This document shows, in pieces, positions 1 to 9,908 of a stretch of DNA of 64,000 bases; the stretch's first letter is position 1; the number at the start of each line of letters is the position of its first letter. The stretch is from Echria macrotheca (lineage: Eukaryota; Ascomycota; Sordariomycetes; Sordariales; Schizotheciaceae): the NCBI GenBank assembly GCA_030411725.1, contig MU839829.1:186001-250000 (forward strand). Reading direction: 5' to 3'. Both the position numbers and the translations under genes were made by a program. The notes below the pieces were generated by a model that was given only the letters and a program-made list of their open reading frames with translations, searched no databases and had not been told where the DNA came from.

Positions 1-3000
1 TTTTTCCATTTATTTAGGGAGATTAACCACTACGTTAAGTACTACCTGATATATAATATTGGTACTACTAATTATTTTCTACCCATTAATTAGCTAAAGC
101 CTGTAATTAGGTATTTAAAATTATTTTATATAGTTATAATTAACTTTATTTTAGGATTTTCCCCTAAAGGATTATAAGTCGTACTTTAATAATTAAAAGT
201 TAAGTATAATTGTTTTATAACGGTTATATATAAGTTTTCGAAAAAAGGTATCCTTATCCCAGGCTAAATTACTTAAATTACGTCCTAATAAGTAAATAAT
301 TTACTTTAAATACTTTAGATTTGCGATTAGGGTTTCTTTAAAATTATTATTTTTAATAAAAATACTAAGTTTATTAAAGATTTGTAAAAATAATTATTTA
401 AAAAGTTAAATATTGGACTTCATTTCATAATTACTTAGTACTTATAGGTAAATAGTAGCGTAAAAAAAATAAATTAAATAATTAAGTTTATTATTAGATT
501 TAATTTATTTAAATACCTAAAGATCGTATAGTTAAATATACTACTAGCTATTTAATACGGTTTTAATAATACCTTATTTTATCTATTAAATATAAATTTA
601 AACTAAATTATATATAAATTTTAGCTTTATACTTATTTTAACCTATTAATACAGTACGAGAAAAATAAGGACTTTAATTTTGTCCGTTAGTAACGTTAAA
701 AGAAAACCCGTAAAGTAATTAATTAAGCTACGGTAAAGATAAAGCTTATATATAATAAGGGACGTATTTCCCTTAATTTTACCGTAAGATAAAAGGTGTT
801 TTTAAAGTTATATAAAAGATATAACCTCCCGATAAGTATTAGAAAAAATATAGCGCTTAATAAGTTAGCCCGTTTCGTATTATTAAGAAAATAAGTAATT
901 TAGTATATAAATTGGATCTACCTCCCCGGTAAAATATTCACCTTATTATATCTATTACTTACCTTATCCCGTACTATAACGAATAAAATTCTTATTATAA
1001 ATAATTAAATCCTTTACCCCCCGTAGTTATCTAGGGAAATGTACCTAAATAATAATCCTATAAAGTAAAACGTATTTTTTAATAATATGTAATATAATAT
1101 AATAGAAAACCTACTATTAAATATCTTATTAAATAAATAGGATATAAGAATAAGTATAATAAGTAGCAGATAAAAAAAATACTTATAAAAAACGCTAGTA
1201 AATTTATATAAAAATATAAAAAACGTTTACTTATATAGGATAAGGAATTATACTAACTAAAACTATAAAAAGGAAAACCCCCTAAGTAAAAAACAATAGG
1301 TAAAATATTCTAATTTAAAGATTTCCCTTTTTTTATTAATTTAAAAAAAGCTAGTTAAATTGTAAAACATTTTACCTAGTATCCTATAAAATTTTAATTC
1401 CTTTTTTACCTTTTCCCTTTCCTTTTTATACTATATAACCTTTTACCTTTTACTATGTTTGTACTGGTAATGTAGGCTTTGTATATTTATTTTATTAATT
1501 AAGTATAATACTTTTTAAAATTTTCTACCTATATTAATACTAAATACCCTTGTAAATTAGTAATTTTTCCCTATAAGTACCTATTTACTTAAAAATTTAC
1601 GTAAAATCCCTTGGAAATTATTTAAAATTATATTTAAAACGTAAAATAGCTTTTTAAAATTAGAATTAGTTTAACCCTATCCTTAATATAATTTAAACTA
1701 ATAAAGTTATATAATTATATTAGTTAATACTAAGGTATTATATATTTTTAAATAATTAAATATACGGTAAGGTTTACCGTATTATTATTAGTTATAACTT
1801 TATTAAGGCTAATATATTACGTGGTAAAGTTTGGAAGTATTTAAGTAGTTAGCTTAATTGCTTTTTAAAACTCCTTATATTTTAAACCTTTTACGAGTAT
1901 ATAAACGTTAAGGGCTTAATAGTAGTAAAAGTAACCTTTCTACTTAAGTACCTATGTATTTTATTTATAATTTAAAAATATATTTACTTAAATAAAAAGT
2001 TAAAGGTTTTTATTAAAGCCGAAAAGCTATGCTTTTACCTTATTATAATATATTTAACTAAATAAAGAAAATACCTATATAATTTTATCTTTTAAATATA
2101 TATTTATAATTGGAAGGGGCTTAATATTACCCGATATAAGTAAATATATATTATTATTTACTAATTTCAATATTTTTATATAGCTTAATATAAGGTAAAA
2201 TATATTAAGTAAAATAAGCGTTTTGCTAAATAGATATTTGGTTTAAACTATTAAATTAAGGTGGTAGTTTAAATTTAAAGTTATAAAAAACGTTTAAACG
2301 AAATAACTAACGTTAAAGATAATTTAAAGTGTTTGTAAAGAAATATAAACGTTAAATTTAAGAAACTCTAGATAAATTAAATAATTAAACGTTACTAAAA
2401 GGTATTAAAGGCGGCTTATTTAGCCTCGTTACTTACCTATAAAAATAACCTTATATTTAAAGTTACTAGCCTTAGCCTATATAGATAAACCTAAGTTATA
2501 TTACATAAAAGAAAAGTTAGTATTAAGTTTAATAACCTAAACGTAAACGTAATAAAAATTTAAAACCTTAACTAATAGCTATAGTAAACCCTTACTAAAA
2601 TTAAAATCTTAAAAAATAATTAGCTAATGTAATTAAAAATTTAAATTTTTAAACAAAATTAAATTATATAAACGGATACCGTAAATATAATATTTTAATA
2701 CGTTAATAAAGTTTATACCGCCCTTAAAACCGCTTAAGCTATAAATACTAATAATATTATTATATTAAATTAAATAATATAAAGTTTTTTTGTAATTGTA
2801 TAAATAGGTATAGTTAGTTTAAAAGTTTAAATTCTTGTAGAGTAGGTGTATATATTAATACGTAATAGTTCTAAATTTAATATAAACTAGGTTAATATCC
2901 TTAAAAATATATATTATATTACTAAAATATATAAATTATTCTCAATTTACGTTTAATATTAATAAAACGATATTATTTACGATATGGAATATTAGGTAAT

Positions 3001-3395
3001 ATGTTATAAAGTAACTAATTAGTTGTACGTTTTAGTATTAATTTAATATAGCTTTTTAAACGAAGCTTAAATTTATTTATTATTACTTAACTTACCGAAC
3101 TTTACCTTAGGATTATTCGTTTAGAAGGATAAATAACTTAAGTATAATTATACGTTTCGAGTTTAGCTAGTATTTAGTTAGTAAATAGATATTTTTATAA
3201 ATATTAAGAAAAGGGAAAATAGTAGAGGATAAAATAAGGAGGAGGAGGAGGATATAAATGAGTAGGACGATAAGGATAATAAGGAGGATGGATAGGGTAT
3301 ACTGGAAATAAATAAAAACGTTTAAAAAGTTATAATTAAGGATTTAAATATAATTTAGCTATACGGTTTATACGGACGATTAAGTTAATTGTTTT
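1..3395. repeat. RIP-degraded AT-rich island (relict transposon DNA)
   Basis: The first ~3.4 kb is overwhelmingly A+T and contains no open frame of note on either strand. CA and TG dinucleotides are nearly absent (about one per 60-base line, several lines with none), while CC, CT and CG are still common and TA is very abundant. That selective loss is the known signature of repeat-induced point mutation (C-to-T at CpA, both strands). The underlying element was therefore probably a transposon or other duplicated DNA, but it is too eroded for me to name its class. The GA-rich run at 3238-3300 may be a former acidic/coding segment. Known consequences of such islands are heterochromatin and DNA methylation; that part is inference here. 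Confidence 0.85.
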
Positions 3396-4120
3396 TTTAT
3401 GGGGGTATTATAGGGCTATAGCCCTGGTAGGGCTATACCCTACTATAGTATACGTGTAGGGTAGAGTTGAGTGGGGTATAAAACCCCACCTTCTGGGATC
3501 TCGTCGCCTAGAATAGTTTTGAGCAGTTTATCTAGTTCAGAAGAATTTAGTCGCTGTTTTTGTTACTTTACGTTGCTTTTGCTTTTGCTTTGCATGCCTG
3601 TGCATGCGAGCCCTTTAGTAATTTTTATAAAAGATTAGTAGTAAAAACCCCTTTATAGTTGTTAAAAGTAGTAAAAGTATTAGAAAAAGAAGAAGGAATT
3701 AAATCTAAATAAATAGCTTTTTAAAGCTTAGGGACCGGCAAAAACCCCTAATAGTAGCTTTTTAGCGCTAAAAGTACTAGTAACCGGCGCTATAGCGCTT
3801 TAGTGCACTGTAAGATAACGGGGTTGCCAGTAATCCCCGGCCAATCAGCCGGTCAGTTAGCGGTTAGTGTAAATATTCCGGCATATTTGCCGTAGGGCTG
3901 GCGCCGATCGCCGTAAATATCTGCAGATATTCACGGTGGGGTTGTGCAGGGTTAGGGTTGTAGGTGGCTGACTGGTCAGCCGGTCGCTGACCCGCAGTCA
4001 GCGGGGGCACTGATACCGCCACATCTGTAGCTGTGCCTATCACAACAAGCAGACAGCAGCCCTAACAATTACGTTCACCCACAAGCACGATATGGAAAGT
4101 AGACTAAAAAAGTCCGAGAC
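3396..4120. repeat. Palindrome-rich transition zone next to the RIP island
   Basis: Base composition changes abruptly near 3396, where TG and CA reappear. The stretch at 3400-3610 has alternating short inverted blocks (GGGCTATAGCCC type) and a TATAAA inside a TGGGGT...ACCCCA hairpin at about 3474-3490, which resembles a retrotransposon LTR/promoter end, but no matching partner copy is seen. From 3720 to 4010 there are several inverted repeats: 3879-3892 (arms CGGCA/TGCCG), 3913-3934 (22-bp palindrome, one mismatch), 3966-3981 (arms GGCTGAC/GTCAGCC) and 3985-4003 (arms CGCTGAC/GTCAGCG). Positions 3948-3959 read AGGGTTAGGGTT, two telomere-type hexamers. No gene is visible. Confidence 0.5.
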
Positions 4121-4277
4121 ATGACCCCTATTATTTTCTATCTTACACAATCGCCAGGATATATCTCAGACAAATCGCGTCTGCCAAATGCCACAAGTTA
4201 CAATGGCCAACCCTGTCGACCGACACCAACTTTCAAGACAACGGGAGTGAGGAATGCTGACGCAACCACCGACCTGG

Positions 4278-5200
4278 TCAGTGGGCCGAAGTCGAGTTCC
4301 CCGCTGCCGATGTAGCCTTGGTCGTGCTGTTGGGCCACCGCACGCTGCTCGTCAGTGCGTGGCTCGGCATCGTGATACTGGGGAACGAGAGGCTCGGCAT
4401 GGTCAGGCTGGGGAATGACAGACTCGGCATCGTCAAGCTCGGCATCGAGATGCCCCCGGAGGACGACCGGCCGCCCGCGATGTTTGTGACATTGGTTAAA
4501 CCAGATGTAACGCCGCCGACGATGTTCGTGACATTGGCCAAGCCAGATGTGACGCCGCCGACTACGCCCGAGATATTAAGGCCAAGAGCCGAGGTCAGTC
4601 CACCAATGAGTCCGCCACCGCCACCACCACTGCCGGATGAATGTGCTCCACCGCCAGCGCCGCCGCTGCCCTTGACCGTGCTGGATGGAAATACCGTGAC
4701 GGCTGCCGAGGCATTCCACATAGGCAGTATCGATGACGACGAGCTCTTGGACGCGGGCGCCGATGTGTTGGCCTCGACCGCTCTGTGTACCTTGACGAGC
4801 GTCGTCGCTCGATGGATCATGTAAACAACAGCGCTCTCTTGCGGTGCGATCGGTGCAATGGAATGCTTCAGTAGTCTAGGTCGCGATTGTACATTCGGGC
4901 CGGCATCGGATGCCGCCATGTCCGTGGCGGAGCTGTGCCGTCAGTCAAGATGCTCGATCTGAAAAAGCGTGTTTACATACCGATCGAGAGCGGAAATGTC
5001 TCTCGATCCTGCGGCTGCGGTCTCACCTGTAACATGATGTTAGCGGGAAATCCTTCTCATAACCCTCCGAGTTGTTGACAATTTTCGTGTTGGTGAGACT
5101 CACTCCCTGCGCAATCCTCTGTCGAACATTCTACAGGGATAATCGCGGCTTCAGCCGCTGTCAACAACACCACGCCGACGAATACCGATTGGAGGCGCAT
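4278..5200 (-). CDS. Secreted low-complexity repeat protein (265 aa, 3 exons)
   Basis: Exons read on the minus strand are 5200-5104, 5026-4981 and 4932-4278. Donors are GTGAGT and GTATGT; acceptors are TTACAG and GCACAG with GCTAAC/CTGAC branch sites. The three exons join in one frame to 265 residues. The N-terminus (MRLQSVFVGVVLLTAAEA) is a convincing signal peptide, followed by a short segment with two cysteines. Residues ~130-175 are Gly/Ser-rich and then carry two copies of a GGVTSGLxNVTNI unit, followed by alternating MPSLT/MPSLS/FPSL pentapeptides and a Ser/Thr/Asn-rich tail. Several N-glycosylation sequons (NVT, NIS, NST) fit an extracellular protein. No hydrophobic C-terminus is seen, so a GPI anchor is unlikely unless the last exon is mis-ended. 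I know no named family; a wall/matrix protein or effector is inference. It is the gene nearest the RIP island. Confidence 0.7.
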
Positions 5201-6896
5201 CTTCTCAGAGATCTTAAGCGAAAACGATCAGCAGGAATGCATACTTCGATTCCGCGGATCTCTTTATACCTTATCCACATCTCTAGCAGCATCGAAAAAC
5301 TCATGAGAAGCCAGCAGTCCAAAAAACCTGTTATGTCATGATAATTGGCTTGCTAAGGTATCCCACCTCAATAATAAAACTACTAATAAGCATCCGACAA
5401 AAACGAATCAGCGTGTCTTGTGCCTTGCATGGTATTTACCCCTGGAGCCGGGCCGTGTTTGGTTCCTGAATCTCTCCCGGGCCTTGGATGACACCCCCAT
5501 TTGTAGATTAACGACGTCAACGGCTGCGACGCCATTGACTAACTTTCTGTCCAAAAAGTCGATAAGCTCCCTCGGTTAGAATACGGAGAGTTTAGGTAGC
5601 CATGTCTGGGTGATTGGCCGGCGTACAAGTGCAAAACTCATGACATCAACATCGAGTTTAGGCGTGAAATCAATTACATCCGTCCAGCAGAAAACTCTTG
5701 GCGTTTGTTTACTCCAACTATTGAAGCTGAGGAATAACCGACATGATTGCCGTGTTTCCGTCCATCCCGCATCCTGTCTGTCCAGCTCTCGAGGCACTCT
5801 ACCACCCACAGCGTGCTGCGAGTGATTATCCTCTGCCTGAACTTCGTCTTCTACGTGACGCAGCTTGGGCTGTCGAGTCTTTCAAGAATCCTGAGGTGGC
5901 GTAATATTGACCTCTACTGCTGTCCTGGCTGATACACGAAGGTGTAAGAGTTCTGATGTAGGTACCCTAGCAGAAAGCCAGGTTTGCCTTTGTCGCAACT
6001 CATCAGGGGTCATGTACTGGGAAACGTCAAGGAATAGTTCAAGAGATGTTGCAAAATGTGAAACGACAGCAAAAATACGATTAATGACTTCACCACTATC
6101 TTATGAAAGAGTTATAATTGTGACTACTGTTTGGATGTGACATATCACCATTACATCGTCAGGTGACGTCTTCCCGCCCCTACCGAGTTTCTGAGGTTCG
6201 CTTCTTTGTTGTGGACTTGGGCCACAATGTCGCCAATGCGTCCTCGTCGAGATAATGTTTCTTTATTCTAGTGGACATGAGACACTGTGACAATGGGCAT
6301 TGATCTTGTCATACGCGAAAGAAACTGCGACGGTCTTCTCCCGAACATCCGGGGCTCCGCGACGTCTTTGACTGAGGGTCCATGGACACGCTGTAGTCTA
6401 TCTAACTTGAGGCATGAGAGAAAGCAGGAGGCACTGCCATTCCTGTCGACGAATACTTGATAGCACCCCCTGGTATCTGTCTCGTGTCCGATGAATGGTG
6501 GCTACCACTGAGCCTAGGCCGTTGGAACATGGAAACTAAACCATGTCCGTCGTCGCAATGGACCCCAGGTGGGTGGAATACACCAGGATGGCCTTAAAAG
6601 CTGCCGGGTTATTGAGCATAAACAAAAGAAGATCCAGTCAAAGAAACCCCTGAAACGAATGGAAGAGACCGTCAAGATGGAGGACCAGATACACATCCAA
6701 TTTCGATATAAGAGGTATCATCAACTTGTGATTGTGGAGTCCCCAATACTTTGCCATAACGGAATCTTGATATCCTTCATCTATTGGACTTACACTATCA
6801 TCTAACACTCGAATCTTACCGGTGGGTGTCACCGGTTCAACATTCCCGAGTCGCCATTGGACACCCCGTTTGCCCCTAGGCCCATTCAATCTCAAC
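5201..6896. other. Intergenic, no gene recognised
   Basis: Only short overlapping frames occur (under about 80 codons, apart from one antisense frame running into the next gene). None has a recognisable domain. It must hold the promoters of the divergent flanking genes. Confidence 0.5.
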
Positions 6897-8054
6897 ATGG
6901 GCTCGCAACAAGGCCGCGAGAGGCCTTCGCTAGAAGACTTTTTGCATTCAATTTCGATTCTTTTCACAGGACAAAGAGACAATGTGGTGGCAGCGGCGGT
7001 GAAGCCAGGTGGCAGTGACTCCGATATCACCATCCTTGTGGCACGAAATTGGGGGTTTACAAGGAGAGGATATGTGCCGCAACAAACCAAGGACTATGTC
7101 AACGACCTTGAGCAGTTTTTTGCCACCCATGCCGGTTCTGGTGGACTTGGAGACCATTTCGACTGTATCTTGCGGAGCATTGTCAAGTTTTGCCAATCTA
7201 CTATCAACAGCCACCTTAAAGAAGGCGGTTGCGCATCGTGGCGTGATGACTTTCGAGAAATATTGGTCTCAGAAAGTAGAAAGCTAGACAAAATCCGTCG
7301 GACCTCTTCAGCCGCCAATCCCCACGGACTATCTGTTCATACGAATGCCGAAGTTCAGTTCCAAGCCTCGGCCACATACTCAGACCTGGACGGTGTTGTT
7401 ATGGGCGCATGGAACTTCTGCGAGCACTACAAGATCGACATCGACTGGGATGAAGAATACGTATACTTACGAGGACCCAACGAACCCAGAGAAGGCGAAC
7501 CCCACCACCAGCAGCTCAAAAAATACACGACAACGGGAAACTGGTACGTGTTCAAGATGTTGGAACGTCTAGCCAAAGTACCCAACGCTTTACACACGGT
7601 AGCCACTTACATGAACAACAAGGGGCGCCGTAGCATCACGTTCGAGCTTCTTCCGGGAAACCTTGAACCGGCTCGGCTGGCAGACAATTGGCCTGCTAGT
7701 AGGTCCGCCATCGACAACCCCATTGTACACTGCGAGGTACAGATCATCCACTATTTTGTCACGAACAAAGAAATGCGTACCCTCGCCGCCTCTGGAAACG
7801 AAAAGGTTCTCATCAGCTGCAGCAAGCACTGCTGTCCCGACTGCTTTCAATTGATCAAGCTACTGGAGAATAACTTCACAACACACTTAGACTGCCACGG
7901 GAAGCCTTACGAAAACTGGCGTGTCACGCAGGAGGTCTATGACTTTGCCATTGACCGCAATGCTCGCCCGCCTTCCGAGGAAAAATGCACCAGACGGCAA
8001 TCGCCAGTTAGAATGCAACAGAGTTGGAAACCATATTTACATTGGACGATGTAG
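6897..8054 (+). CDS. Deaminase-like zinc-site protein (fungal OTT_1508-like deaminase type)
   Basis: A single exon of 385 residues counted from the ATG at 6897; the frame is open upstream to 6822 but without an earlier ATG, so an additional 5' exon is possible. The N-terminal half is mainly helical-looking and begins with a FLHSISILFTG segment. The C-terminal part carries the elements of the cytidine-deaminase-like fold: IVHCE (His278 and Glu280, zinc ligand and proton shuttle) followed about 33 residues later by LISCSKHCCPDC (Cys313 and Cys316 of the CxxC zinc ligands), each preceded by a hydrophobic strand. This HxE...CxxC arrangement after an alpha-helical leader is what I know from fungal proteins assigned to the OTT_1508-like deaminase family, whose substrates are not established. 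All catalytic residues look intact. Family assignment is from motifs only; substrate and role are unknown. Confidence 0.65.
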   Translation: MGSQQGRERPSLEDFLHSISILFTGQRDNVVAAAVKPGGSDSDITILVARNWGFTRRGYVPQQTKDYVNDLEQFFATHAGSGGLGDHFDCILRSIVKFCQSTINSHLKEGGCASWRDDFREILVSESRKLDKIRRTSSAANPHGLSVHTNAEVQFQASATYSDLDGVVMGAWNFCEHYKIDIDWDEEYVYLRGPNEPREGEPHHQQLKKYTTTGNWYVFKMLERLAKVPNALHTVATYMNNKGRRSITFELLPGNLEPARLADNWPASRSAIDNPIVHCEVQIIHYFVTNKEMRTLAASGNEKVLISCSKHCCPDCFQLIKLLENNFTTHLDCHGKPYENWRVTQEVYDFAIDRNARPPSEEKCTRRQSPVRMQQSWKPYLHWTM

Positions 8055-9020
8055 GCCGGTGGTTTCTTTTCGCAGTCCGCCTCCGATCCCAAGTTAGATC
8101 AGGCTGAGTATAAGACAACTGCGAGGCTCGGAATCTTCTCCGAAACTGGCCTGACGCGCATCCCACACATACCATCTGTACACGATTTGCCGCAGCTTAC
8201 CATTTATCATCTGGTTCAATGGTCGTCAATCTTTGGTAGAAGGACCGGTTCCTTCACATATGAAAACTTTTCGATATTTCCACGGTTATTGATTTTGAAT
8301 CGATGTTTGTGGAGTTGGTACGGAAGGGATGGAGAGGGTTTTGGATTTTAAGTACACATGGTACTCAGAGTCATCTGAAACGAATCTATGTTTATTTACG
8401 AACTGTCCGATTTCTTACATGTATTTCGTCGTGTCCTGTGACCGCCAATCCGTTCCCAAGTTTCCCAATGCTTCCCCCTTAAGAACCCCGGCACTGAAAA
8501 GCCCCAGATGCCATTTCTAGTTCCCCAACTTAGAATTCTCTCGCGTCTGTTAGGCTGGGAAGGAGCACCCAGGCAGGACAGCACAAGAAAGAAATCCTAA
8601 AACACACTGTATCAACCCAGCGACATAGTCCCGTGGCTGGGATCGGGGCCGGCGAGCCAAGACGGCGCCGGACCCCACACCCCACACCGGCTCGGACTGG
8701 GTCGCACTCAAAGACTGGCGGTGATAAGAAGGCCTTGAATCCGGAAATCTCGGCTCCTGCATGCCATGACTCCGCGCCGCCTCGAAACCGGCCGCAGCTG
8801 GCCGTGCAACGCTAATTGGCTGCGCTTGCCGCGGGGTGAGTCACCGGACAGCAGGGGGGTCGAATTAGAGAAGCAGTCGCTCGGCTTGCATGTTCCACTT
8901 TTGCCCTGCCACCATCAGAGCAGGGATTCGTCAGGCCATAAAATGCCAACGCCAACGTTCTTTCCTCTCCTCGACTACTTCTCACCATCAACCATCGCGG
9001 GAGCTTCGATCCCAGCCTAG
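8055..9020. other. Intergenic / bZIP promoter and leader
   Basis: No gene seen. It contains CT-rich tracts before the bZIP gene and the TGAGTCA site at 8837. Several short ATG frames (for example at 8766, 8890 and 8943) could be upstream ORFs or a missed first exon. Confidence 0.4.
8837..8843. promoter_or_regulatory. TGAGTCA (AP-1/Gcn4-type) site upstream of the bZIP gene
   Basis: A perfect TGAGTCA heptamer lies ~180 bp upstream of the bZIP reading frame. Such sites are bound by fungal AP-1/Gcn4 bZIP factors, so auto- or cross-regulation is possible. The same bases also form a GTGAGT splice donor, so the site may instead be part of an intron. Confidence 0.35.
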
Positions 9021-9071
9021 CGTTTTCAATTACTTCTTGTCTCCGGCCTCGACCCCGAGGCCGTCACCAGC

Positions 9072-9908
9072 GTGCAAGAATGGCCGCCGCCGCAGCATCA
9101 GCAGCCGCGTGCATCATTCTCCCCACCTCTTTCTTCCGGCCTGCCCAGCGAGCCACCACTACCGTTTCTGTCTAGTGGTGGCGACGACCTCTTCGCGAGC
9201 TGGGACCCGTCTTTATATCTTGATTTCTCCTCTCACACGGCTGCCGGGACCGGGACCGATTTTTTCTCTGAAACCACTACGCCTTCCATGCTCGAACCTA
9301 GTCCGCCTTCCATTCTCGAACTTACACCCGCACTTGTTGTTGGATGTCATGAGTTCCCGGAATCTACTATGCCGTCACCGCCCAAGTTCTTTGAACCACC
9401 AACATCGCTGGGCTCGACCGCCTACCCCAATGACTTTCATCACGCTTTCCAGACACCCCCCTCTCTCGACGGCGACGCCGCTCAACACAACGCCTGCTCG
9501 AACTCGCTCTCAGAAGCCTGCTCGAACTCGCTCTCAGAAGCCTGCTCGAACTCGCTCTCAGAAGCCTGCTCGAACTCGCTCTCAGAACACCCAATTTATC
9601 CATCGCCAACAAGATCAACCCACCATGCCGGGCTCAGTCTACCGAAAACACGCGGCCGACCGCCAGCAAACCGACGACCTGAATCGCCGCCTGATCATGA
9701 GACTCTACTCAAGCGGCGGCGGAATAACGAGGCGGCGAAAAAATGCCGGCAGAAAAAGCTCGACAAGATCCAGCAGCTCGAGGAAGAAATTGAGCAGATC
9801 AAGCGTGAGAGGGACGATCTGAGGATCCGGCTGGAGCGACAGGAGGCTGAGACGGCGGTGTTGCGGGACTTCATGCGCAAGATGACGGCGGCTGGGCGGC
9901 GAACATAA
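9072..9908 (+). CDS. bZIP transcription factor
   Basis: The C-terminus holds a clear bZIP domain: a basic region with RRRNNEAAKKCRQKK (invariant Asn and Arg present) followed by a leucine-zipper/coiled-coil heptad region to the end. The NNEAAKKC variant is closer to C/EBP-ATF4-type basic regions than to Gcn4/CpcA (RNT.AAR.SR), so I do not call it cpc-1. The N-terminal ~180 residues are Pro/Ser-rich, as expected for an activation region, and contain four copies of an EACSNSLS unit. The true start is unresolved: the frame is open from 9021 (after an in-frame TAG at 9018) but has no ATG until 9288, so either translation starts at 9288 or a short upstream exon is spliced in at the TAG at 9018-9020 or the CAG at 9068-9070. 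Confidence 0.8.
   Translation: MQEWPPPQHQQPRASFSPPLSSGLPSEPPLPFLSSGGDDLFASWDPSLYLDFSSHTAAGTGTDFFSETTTPSMLEPSPPSILELTPALVVGCHEFPESTMPSPPKFFEPPTSLGSTAYPNDFHHAFQTPPSLDGDAAQHNACSNSLSEACSNSLSEACSNSLSEACSNSLSEHPIYPSPTRSTHHAGLSLPKTRGRPPANRRPESPPDHETLLKRRRNNEAAKKCRQKKLDKIQQLEEEIEQIKRERDDLRIRLERQEAETAVLRDFMRKMTAAGRRT
9492..9587 (+). repeat. Four in-frame copies of a 24-bp tandem repeat
   Basis: The unit GCCTGCTCGAACTCGCTC plus TCAGAA is repeated four times without interruption and virtually without divergence. It encodes ACSNSLSE inside the activation region of the bZIP protein. A 24-bp unit keeps frame, so copy number can change without destroying the gene. Confidence 0.95.

Noticed and set aside
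3948..3959. True telomere
   Set aside because: Only two TTAGGG-type hexamers, with ordinary genes on one side and RIPped DNA on the other; not a telomere end in this window.
4318..4824. 168-codon plus-strand frame over the secreted repeat gene
   Set aside because: Exact antisense of the repeat-coding exon; its apparent repeats simply mirror those of the minus-strand gene, which has signal peptide and splice sites.
8890..9822. 310-codon plus frame with four ARTRSQKP repeats
   Set aside because: It is the alternative frame of the bZIP gene; the repeats are the 24-bp minisatellite read out of frame, and the bZIP domain lies in the other frame.
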